Positions 1-7,975 of a DNA stretch of 13,863 nt are shown here, piece by piece. The notes beneath the pieces were generated by a model. The model saw only the letters and a program-made list of their open reading frames with translations. It did no database searches and was not told the DNA's origin. This DNA is from Gloeopeniophorella convolvens. Taxonomy: Eukaryota; Basidiomycota; Agaricomycetes; Russulales. Every line of letters starts with the position of its first letter. Position 1 is the stretch's first letter. The stretch is taken from NCBI GenBank assembly GCA_022496205.1, contig WTXD01000276.1, positions 1 through 13,863 of the forward strand. Direction: 5' to 3'. A program made the position numbers and the translations under genes.

Positions 1-23
1 AGATTTCCATTGTATCTTTACAG

Positions 24-891
24 GCTTCCCCCACGCGAAAGGGACACATATGATTCCATTCGTCAAGCAGGACGAGGTAAGCGAATCTCTTTCACGTTCA
101 TTCGCGCTGTAACAAATGCTATACAGTGGATTCAAATAATCATTCGGTCAAGGGCCCCTGATCCCTTACACGACGACAATGTCGAAGACCTTACGAGCAT
201 CAATGACATACGCAATGGCATGTCTGTCAACCCAATGATACATGTTGAGCTTGGGAATCGGAATACGCGGTGCTTGTGGTATGTGCTGCCAGTAATCTTC
301 TCGCTAGTCATGCGAGCTCACGAACGAACAGACGCCCAATCTCTACCTGAAGACAGGGGATGTCCCACGTGCTGAGTCGGAGCGCCCTCTCCATCCGGAA
401 ATCGCTTATCCCGACGGGCAGCGGTATACGTTGCAACGTCTAATCCCGATAAACTCTTTCGCAGTTGATGATCCTGCCCCTAACAGAGATGCTGCCTTCC
501 GCAAGGTAGACGAACTCCCATCAAAGCTTCCATCAAAGCTCTTGCTATCGTACACATACGGCGCCGCTGCTGTGGAAAGATGGGGACGCAACTGGGGAAA
601 GATACTGTCGAAGGAGGCTCGACCCGATCTTAAGCGCCCGCCATTGTACAACTTCCGAACGTGGGCTCCAGTCGAACGCTCGATGGCTGCAGCGTGACTG
701 TCCGGCGTGAGGCCGATGCGGGTGGCACTGATGCATCAGGCAGCGCTGGGAGCCAGGTGATCGAACAGTATGATGCGATGGATCTGGTCGCTTACTTTTG
801 GTACAACACCCCCGCGGCTCGGGAGCGCCGCGAACAATCCGAGCAAGCATTCCGAGGGAATATCGACTCATGGCGTTCTGGAGTCACCTGA
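24..891 (+). pseudogene. HNH-nuclease-like protein, 3' part, apparently frameshifted
   Basis: The 5' end lies outside the window: a splice acceptor (tttacag) ends at 23. Exon 24-76 reads HAKGTHMIPFVKQDE, an HNH-type His-rich motif. A GTAAGC..ATACAG intron (77-126, 50 nt) joins it in phase 0 to WIQIIIRSRAPDPLHDDN and LTSINDIRNGMSVNPMIH, the usual Asn/Asp-rich half of fungal HNH domains. A second intron, best fit 283-331, restores TPNLYLKTGDVPR, followed by DAAFRKVDELPSK and LLLSYTYGAAAVERWG. The C-terminal block, MDLVAYFWYNTPAARERRE, typical of this Agaricomycete family as I remember it, lies in another frame (stop at 889-891). The frame changes around 640-661 with no plausible intron, so I call a 1-nt loss or 2-nt gain. 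The family is expanded in Agaricomycetes and its substrate is unknown. Family assignment is from remembered motifs. A sequencing error or unusual splice could make it a live gene. Confidence 0.6.
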
Positions 892-902
892 ACGCATGGC
901 AC

Positions 903-1140
903 TTGTATCGCTTGGTCTTTCCGGTCGAGTGGGTCATCTAGGGTTGCTGTGGCCGTCCGTCGAGCCTGCTCCGTACGCATATTGTATGGGACCTCTTCTC
1001 TGTCCTAATGTTTGTATCGCCAATTCTAATTAGCACCGGAGTGCGATGTACATCTAGTCCTTCAAGCGCGATGTATCGCCTGACATGTCCTTCCTCAGTG
1101 TATCGCTTGAATCATGTACCCTACATATATAGTGCATCGC
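903..1140 (+). repeat. Dispersed TGTATCGC motif cluster in 3' flank of HNH-like gene
   Basis: The octamer TGTATCGC occurs four times, within 903-911, 1012-1020, 1071-1079 and 1098-1106, with a one-mismatch version GTGCATCGC at 1132-1140. Two of the copies are TTGTATCGC. The partly inverse form GCGATGTA occurs at 1043-1050 and 1067-1074, and GATGTACATC at 1045-1054 is a perfect palindrome. Apart from this cluster, no gene is seen in 892-1219. The position right after the HNH-like stop suggests a 3' UTR or 3'-end signal, possibly read as RNA, but this is inference. Confidence 0.4.
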
Positions 1141-1419
1141 TCACGGTACGTTTCCAAGAGGTGCGGTACAATATATCAGAAGTACACACCGGAATGTTCA
1201 AGGCTTAGCGTGGAAACTCTTTTTATGTCAGGCCACTCCGGACGCTGTAAGTAGGCGGCGGAGCCGCTGGGCTCGGAGGTGGAAGCAAGCAAGCAAGGCT
1301 CGGATTCTCCCGGATCCGGAATGTCGTCGGACACCCGCGCGCGTAGTCTACAATAACTAGCGTTCTCCTGCTCTCGCAGTTTCGTATCCGCTGTCTCTGC
1401 ATTCCTATCCCAACACGTT

Positions 1420-1675
1420 GATATCGTTGCGTCAAAGTAGCAGCCAAGGCGCATGCGATGCTCAACACCAAACGCATGGTCCACATAGCGTTGACGCAGA
1501 TGATCCAAGCGCCCGGCGAGAACGGTGGATACGCCTCTAGCTGGACGCCCGGTCCACCAGAAAGCTGCTTCGATACACGCTGAAGCAAGAAGACGGCCTG
1601 GTCACAGGAGTCGGGAGTCGACATCTTGTAGCTCAAAATGATGAGGGCTGCGACCAGCATGGAGTACAGGCCCGG
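1420..1675 (-). pseudogene. DUF6535 N-terminal domain fragment (relic)
   Basis: On the minus strand this stretch encodes GLYSMLVAALIILSYKMSTP, then DQAVFLLQRVSKQLSGG and ICVNAMWTMRLVLSIACALA ending in ATLTQ. It matches residues 73-152 of gene A (GLFSATVATFIIESYKKLSP, then ICVNAMWIISLILSITCALA), so it covers the end of the DUF6535 block and transmembrane segment 2. No exon like KMWAMYL..WKDDANGVLVF is found upstream. The base context where genes A, B and C have the intron-2 acceptor has lost its AG. Similarity stops after about 85 codons and the following frame is unlike the family. No start, no rest of the protein and no helical C-terminal region remain. This is a dead fragment of a fourth paralogue. 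Confidence 0.7.
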
Positions 1676-1699
1676 TCAACGGTGAGTGCCGCGTGCATA

Positions 1700-2090
1700 C
1701 AAATTTTCTCTGCGCTGATGTTGACGCCATACCGATAGGAAGGGCCACCGTTGTGCCGTATGACAAGGAATCTGCGATCGAGTACCCATCCCAGAAGATG
1801 TCTTCTACACGCGCAGAGTGTATTATCCCGACACGTGGGCGATCAGTGGACGCCAACATCGTGCATGCATCACCTTCCATGCCAATTTCATGCACAATCA
1901 CAGCCTCTCGTCGAGGATAGTGCCATGCGCCTGTGCACCGCCATACAATCCAGACGATGCCGACACGATACACATCTGCGCGCGCGGCGGCTGCAGGCGG
2001 TGGTACCGCGAGGCCCTGGCGTGCGCGGCGCAGTCGGGGCCGGGACCCAATGGCGCCGGCAGTGCCAAGTCCTTCTACTGGCCTTGATTG
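1700..2090 (+). pseudogene. BAH/PHD-like protein remnant
   Basis: Two frames carry pieces that look related. The frame around 1700-1830 reads VVPYDKESAIEYPSQKM, resembling the start of a BAH domain. A second frame, around 1935-2040, reads CACAPPYNPDDADTIHICAR followed by GGCRRWYREALAC, which resembles the CxC..PYNPDD..HxC..PxCRxWYHxxCL zinc-binding segment of BAH-PHD-like proteins common in Agaricomycetes. Here the HxxC end of the motif is altered to RxALAC. The stretch between the two frames does not read as a domain. No start codon, intact frame or complete C-terminal part is visible, so it is most likely a decayed chromatin-reader-type gene copy. It lies head to head with the DUF6535 scrap at 1420-1675. 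The assignment rests on remembered motif shape and is tentative. Confidence 0.33.
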
Positions 2091-2337
2091 TACTCCATAT
2101 ACATATCACATACCGCGTTCGTCGCGGATACTTGATGCCTCTACCTGTATGCTGCACTCTTACCCCCCACAATCCACCAAGTCTCGCGTCGAGTTACAGT
2201 CTTGGACTTCGCATGTTGAGCCTCTGATTACTTATATACGCTGCTATGCACCGGTATCGATACAATATATGAATATCAGACATGGCTCTGCTGAAGAATG
2301 TCGGAATCGAAGTTGAGACTTGGCTCCAATGTCACGC

Positions 2338-4378
2338 TCATCCGTAGTGAGGCCCTGGCTCTTCCGTCCCCCGGTCTGCCACATACCATGTCACAGTACG
2401 GTGCGGCTGCGGTAGAGTCACACTGGGAAAGGTGGCGTTTCTACGTGGCTGCAGGTTGTCCTGAGCGAGCGTGGGTGTAGGCATGGTCGCAGGGAGCTCG
2501 TGGCCAAGGTCGTCCAGGAGGGTTTGCAGAGCCTGTGATTCACTAAGCAACTTGGATCCGCGCGTGTGTGCGCGCGCAATGAGCGCCTGAAGCCGAATAT
2601 TGGCTTCCGTGCTGAGCTGTTGTTTAGTTATGGTAGCGAGAGTGTCGACGAGGACGACGATCGTGTCCCTAGATAATGAGTCCCAGGCTTGAAGCTGCGG
2701 CCGGACACCTTGCAGGAGCGACCTGAGGTTCACTGCGTCCGTTATAGGACGATCACCTAGAAAGATAGAAACCTCGTGCGGCGTCTTGTTCCAGACGAAG
2801 GATAGCCAGGCCAGATGTGCTGCTCCGATGCTGCGGCGGGGCTCTGGTCCCCTGATGTCTTGAGCAACCCGCTTCGCCAACAGTGCGCAGATGCACCTGG
2901 CTCTGATGCGGACGTTCGGTTCTTCATCTTCCCAGAGGCGCTCCATCACATCCACGCCTGCGAGGCCATGCCGCACGTGTTCTGGCATCAATACTGCTCG
3001 GTCTCCGTCGTCTTCAAAGTCTGCATTCCTCCCGTATATCTGAGCCCCGCGGTAGATGGCGTCGAGGCACGCCGACAAGCGGAGCTTGCGGACGTCCTCT
3101 TCGACTCGTCCTGGGGCCCCGGGAAGACACGTCCGGAGAAAGTCGTACAGGCGGCTGACAAATGAGGTACCGGGGTTGTCTGCATTCTGCAAGAGACGCG
3201 CGACCTCTGGCCCTGGTACATTCAGCAGGAAGTTTTGAAACCGATGGCTTTCGCTGAGGGTGGGCGTCTCGAGCAACCATTTCAAGGCGTGGAGTTCCGC
3301 CGATACGCTGATGTCTTGGACGCTTCTTGCAACACTTTGTTGCAAGCCATCCTTGCGCATCACGTTGTGCCTGCGAGCGAAGCCTTCAAAGTTGCCTCTC
3401 CAACGTACGCGGAGGCCCTCTGTATGGAACGGCCCTTCCAAGCAGAGGAGTAACTTGGCAGCGTAGTGAACTAAGGTGTGCCAGGCGCGCCAGCAGAGGT
3501 CGGATAGGGGAGTGCGGTATGGGCAGTTCGGATAGATACAGGGAAAGATGGTTAAGAGGACGTAAGTGAGAGCGGAGAGGCCTGCGAAAACTGCAGCGAT
3601 GATGGCGACGGTCTTGAATATAGTAAAAAGGAACACGACCAGGCCGCTGAAGAACATGAAGACAGAGATGTGGAGGAGAGTTGGGATTAGTTCGACTGCT
3701 TGTGACATGTGGAATCTTTCGATGCCATCGAAGAGGGAAGAACGGATACGGGCACGTTCGTGCGGTGCTGTGCGCAGCTGAGGAGTCTTGACGTATTGCC
3801 GCGCCCACTGCTGCATCAGCGTAGCGGCGAGTGCGCATGTGATGCTGAGTATGAGGCTGATGATCCACATAGCATTGACGCAAACGATAGAAGTACTCGG
3901 GGACGATGGAACCTCTTGTATCTGGATGCTTGCGTTGCCAGATATCTCCTTATAGATGTGCTGAAGCAAAACGACAGTCTGATCGCCGGAGTCGGGTGAC
4001 AGTTTCTTGTAGCTTTCGATGATAAAGGTTGCCACGGTCGCAGAGAAGAGCCCAGTCTGCAGCGGGTTTACAAATGAGGAAGATCGCAACGGGAGGGCGG
4101 TTTCAAAGACGCACAAACACAAGAACGCCGTTCGCATCGTCCTTCCAGCTTTCGGATATATCTTTATCATATCTGTCAGCTTCTGAAAGGTACATCGCCC
4201 ACATCTTGTCGGAGGGGTCGCCGGAAGGTGGGGCTTTGAGCACGGTCAGGAAGATGCATTCGACTCATCAACGATTACACATACATCCATCGAAATTGAC
4301 ATCCACGAGTTCAGCGTCGCCCGCTTCGTCCTTCGTGTGATCCTGAACCTTTGAGTATGCAGTCCTAGTATTAGCCAT
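2338..4378 (-). CDS. DUF6535 multi-pass membrane protein (gene A)
   Basis: Three exons: 4378-4285, 4233-4115 and 4056-2338 (stop TGA at 2338-2340), 643 aa. Intron 1 (4234-4284, 51 nt) has a GTATGT donor, a CTGACC branch site and phase 1. Intron 2 (4057-4114, 58 nt, GTGCGT..CTGCAG) is phase 0. I chose ATG 4378 because it is the first ATG after a TATA box and both introns then keep frame. Residues 41-93 form the DUF6535 block: KMWAMYLSEADRYDK, SWKDDANGVLVF, TGLFSATVATFIIESYKKLS. Hydrophobic segments lie near 72-87, 127-151, 190-218 and 220-244. Residues from about 300 are helical and HEAT/ARM-like (for example ALKWLLETPTL, VRIRARCICALLAKRV, AHLAWL). The tail is Pro/Thr-rich. It is probably an integral membrane protein with a large soluble part. 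The family function is unknown. GC is near 52% where counted (3181-3240), well below gene C. No lesion is seen. Confidence 0.85.
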
Positions 4379-4431
4379 GAGGCGCGATAGAACGATGATG
4401 AGGGACTCGAGTGGGCTGACCGACAATACCC

Positions 4432-4438
4432 TTTTATA
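4432..4438 (-). promoter_or_regulatory. TATA box of gene A
   Basis: The minus strand reads GGTATAAAAGGG here, a consensus TATAAAA element 54-60 nt upstream of the ATG at 4378. This spacing fits a short fungal 5' UTR and supports 4378 as the true start rather than the in-frame ATG at 4170, which lies inside intron-2 context. Confidence 0.55.
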
Positions 4439-5124
4439 CCTCTACCTCCAAGAAACTAAGAATAGCACCATTTGGAGGCTGTCCCCATTGAAAAGGGTCC
4501 GCGGTGCAGAGGGTTGCAGCCTCGAGGAAGTGTCGCGAGGTAGGGCAGGCGCAGAGTTGATCTGGGCTGTATCGGAATCATATCGGGGTATCATCCTTGA
4601 CCACAAGACCGTTGGCCATGGATGCGGCAGGTAGCAGCAAGGTAGCAACCATGAGTGACGGTGTGTGCTGAGTGACATGGTCCACCAGGGTCCGTCACCG
4701 GGCGGCGGGAGGTATTCATTTGGTGGCGGTCCGGCCGGTCAGCTACATCCGTCGAGTATTCGCCGGCTCGCGTCAGCCTCAGACCAAGTCGGCCCCCGAC
4801 GTTCAAGAATCAAGTCACTGCCGGTCCAAGACGACCTGAAGAGCCATTTCAGATAAGGGGATGCTTGATGGTATCCAGTGGGTGTCTTTGAAAACGCGAT
4901 CCGAACGCTAATTTTCACACACAATCCACGAATTCATTCGATGCAAGCATTTGCCAAGTCGTCCACCATGTCTAGGCAATTCAACCCAAATTCAACCGTG
5001 ACCCTCGTTGTCGTGCTAGTCGCTGCGATCCCAAACCAAATACCCCGTTCAAAAAGACCTCCAAGTACCTACACCTATGTCTTCCTGCCCGAAAACATCC
5101 CCTCGTACATCTTGTCCAACACAC
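4439..5124. other. Intergenic region between gene A and pseudogene B
   Basis: This region holds the upstream side of gene A and the 3' flank of copy B. Open frames on either strand are short, overlap one another and match no family I recognise. A small direct repeat GGTAGCA-GCAA-GGTAGCA lies near 4629-4648. No RNA gene, transposon end or further DUF6535 similarity is seen. Confidence 0.5.
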
Positions 5125-6792
5125 CTAGGGCTTGCCGTAGTTTGGGCGTGGATGCTGCGCGTTGGATAAGTGCTTGGAACTTTCCCGAAACACTCCCTCC
5201 TCCATCGCATCCATGAGGATAGCCAGAGTCTCGATGAAGTTGGTTGTTTGCCTAGGAGGGAGGCCATGGGCTGCGGGGCAGCGCACCGAAGGTGCCACCA
5301 CGGCAAGTACAAATTGATCCAGATTTTCTTTCTCTGATTCAGTGCTTCCCTGATCTAGTATCTCGTTGCCGGCCAAAGTCAAGACATCCGATAGTCAGGC
5401 CAACTCCGATACGTTCCGGGGCTGTCGGGTCAACACCTGTTGCGCGATCAGTGCCCAGATGCAGCGCGCCGAGACGCGTACGACGACGTCATCACTTTCG
5501 CGAAGGTCGCTCATGAAAGTCGTCGAAGCAAAGCGGACGCGAATGTCCTCCAACAGCGGGTTCCGTGGGTCCGCAGCGTCACCAGTATTGAGTTCCTTCA
5601 CAGCCTGATATACGGCGTTTAGGCAAACTGCAAGACGGCGCTGGCGCAAGCTTTTCTCGAGCTCGATACCGCCCGGAAGACACGTTTGGAACAGTGCACA
5701 TAGCTGGTCGTAGAATGTGGATCTTCCATCTTTGTCTTTGATCTTCATTAGCAGGAGGACCATGCTGTCGGGAACGCTGGTTACAAAGTCTTGAAATCTC
5801 GCCTTATCGGCGAACGCTGGTAAGTTGAGCATCCAAGTAAAGGCCTTGACGTCGACTGAACCTGGCGCATCCAATGCTCCATCAACGACAGTCCTACGAA
5901 ATCCAACCTTGAGCCGCCCACTGTGATGGGTAGCCCATCCCTTGGATGAATTCATAAGGTCGACCAGTATCTTGTGGGTTGTGTTCGTGATGTTGAACCA
6001 TTGGGTGTCACGTAAGCATCGTGGACCAAGTTCGAAAGGGCAAATAGACAGGTTGCCGTGATCGAGCACAGCACGTGCCACATGTACCACCACATGCTGG
6101 ATATCGGCGTCCGATACGGGGAGTCACGCGCGATGGATGGTAGGATGGTAAGGGCGATGTAAACCAGAGCGAAGAGAGCGGTGATGCTGGATAGGAAGAT
6201 GGAGACGACCTCGGAAATTGTGAAAAAGAAAATGACCAGTCCGGCGAAAAATAGGAAGAGGGAGAGGTGAAGGAGAGCGGGCGTGAACTCGACAGCGTGA
6301 AGCGTGCCATATCTTAAGACGCCGAGATACAGGTACGAGCGCACACGTGCTCGGTCGCAAGGCGCACTGGACATCGACGGTAGTTGGAGATACCGTCGCG
6401 TCCATTGTTGTACATTGAACGTCTTGTAGCTTTCGATGATAAAGGCTGCAACGGTTGCAGAGAAGAGGCCCGTCTTCGAATCAAGGTGCAGGTACCGAGA
6501 GCTAGCGTCAACGGCCGACTTGCCAGTGATTAATTTCGAGATACTCACGAATACGAGGACACCATTCGCATCATCCTTCTAAGTATCGGTTGCATCGGTG
6601 TCGGATTTCTTTGCCTCCTCGAGATACATTGACCACATCTTGTCCGCTGACCCGCGTTTGCGGTCTAAATCAATCTAGTCAACCAAAACCAGGCATTCCG
6701 ACTCGAAGCTTACCCTCATCTAGAACGTCTTTGGTCGGGGCAGTGGGAGGAGTTCTTAAGTTGCTGAGGTGCTCGTATGCGTCGCAAGACAT
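5125..6792 (-). pseudogene. DUF6535 protein pseudogene (copy B)
   Basis: The old three-exon frame is clear: exon 1 6792-6714 (MSCDAYEHLSN...), intron 6665-6713 (GTAAGC, phase 1), exon 2 6664-6549 (DKMWSMYLEEAKKSD..., KDDANGVLVF), intron 6474-6548 (GTGAGT, phase 0), exon 3 from 6473 (TGLFSATVAAFIIESYK). Four lesions are seen. TAG at 6579-6581 replaces the conserved Trp before KDDANG. About 62 codons, including transmembrane segment 2, are missing near 6411-6424. The frame shifts near 5994-6003, between VTPN and NITNTTHKILVDL. TGA at 5395-5397 replaces the Trp of the LAWL motif. After that TGA the same frame continues recognisably (LSDVLTLAGNEI) to TAG at 5125. TM3 and TM4 and the helical C-terminal region still align with gene C over long gap-free stretches. 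It was therefore a full-length gene, dead fairly recently. Confidence 0.88.
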
Positions 6793-7975
6793 TCCACCGG
6801 AAGGAGCTGCTGGCAATTAGGAAAGGTGGGGTAAGAGCAAAGGTCTGCGCAGGTCAACTGGGCGACTTTGAGCGTGCGGCCCATCCTTTCTCCTGATTCT
6901 CCCTGTCACCACGTCCCCTTGGGCAGACGCTGGGTATCGATTCATGTAATCTTGCATGCATCGCCATCTTCCACCTCAAGCGGGCTAGAAGCTCTGCAGC
7001 GTCTGATAGAATAAAGCCATTACAAACTTAGCAGAGTAACAAGTCCTGGCTCAGTGGCCAAACCCACCGCCTTTCCAGAGCGTCGCCCCCTAAAGTATCG
7101 ACTCGCGCCGCATCCCTCTCGAGCTTGAATAGCCGTGTCTAACAGCCCGGTGAGCCTTCTAAATGTTTCGGAGGTGATCCTGCTGCCCGTCTGGCCGCCT
7201 CGCGAGCGCCGCAATGTCCCAGGTGCATGCCACCGGCGAATGCTGTCCTGACCACGGGGCGCAAAGGCTGTCCGAAATCACAGCCTGGATTAGCGAAAAG
7301 TAGGCATGTCGTTGCGAATACTCAGCGTAAAGAGTTTCTACACATATGCTACAGCCTCAAAAATCTCCGCGGCAGGTGGGCTACACTGGTGTACGACGTG
7401 GCACGTTGTTTCTACTCGGACGTCCATCGAAAACGGCCCACCGACGGAGATGAAGTGCCCTGTGTGAGATAGGGCTGGGACTTGGACAGGTGACCGATCG
7501 TTCATGGAGAGATTGGACGCCCCCAGTCAGAAGATCGAGCGCGGTGAGAGCACGGGTTCATTTAGGTTCACCCAAAGCGTCGCACTACCTTCGGAGTCCG
7601 TGGCTCGGAGCTGATCGGGGTGTCTTTAGGCTTCGCAGGGGGGGCGCTGCGCGCCCATACAACGGAGCCCCTGGTAAGCCAAGGAGATAGTGACATGGCA
7701 GGGGTGCCTTGCAGGTACCATGAGGCATTCCAGCTTTCTGTGATCACATAAGTAAAAGGATGGAAGTCTGTAGAAGGCGAGTCGTAGAGTCATAATATGT
7801 CATAACAACGGTTCCCAGGCTCCCTGCGTCACGTGCCATACGCCCATAACAACTTCACCGTAAGTACAGCTTGTCCCAGGACCCGTTGGTCGCCAGCGAC
7901 CATAGTCGTAAAGAAAAATCGTACACGCATACATAAGTATCTTAGACAGGTCGTCACGAACATCATAATCATAGA
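6793..7975. other. About 1.2 kb with no recognisable gene
   Basis: This holds the upstream side of copy B and the 3' flank of gene C. Open frames (for example minus 7020-7214, plus 7227-7472, plus 7490-7690) are short, lack splice-supported extensions and resemble no family I know. No TATA box like those of genes A and C is evident upstream of 6792. A perfect GGGCGC-tgc-GCGCCC hairpin lies at 7642-7656. The nonamer CATAACAAC occurs twice between 7800 and 7852. No tRNA, rRNA or transposase motif is seen. Confidence 0.5.

Noticed and set aside
4057..4170. In-frame ATG at 4170 as the start of gene A (and likewise 6548 for B, 9709 for C)
   Set aside because: Residues upstream of TGLF or AGLF in those frames are translated intron or out-of-frame exon 2. 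Real exon 2 motifs lie just upstream in another frame with proper splice signals.
7020..7690. Short ORFs in the B-C intergenic region, considered as transposase or rRNA pieces
   Set aside because: No transposase motif, conserved rRNA block or terminal repeat could be seen.
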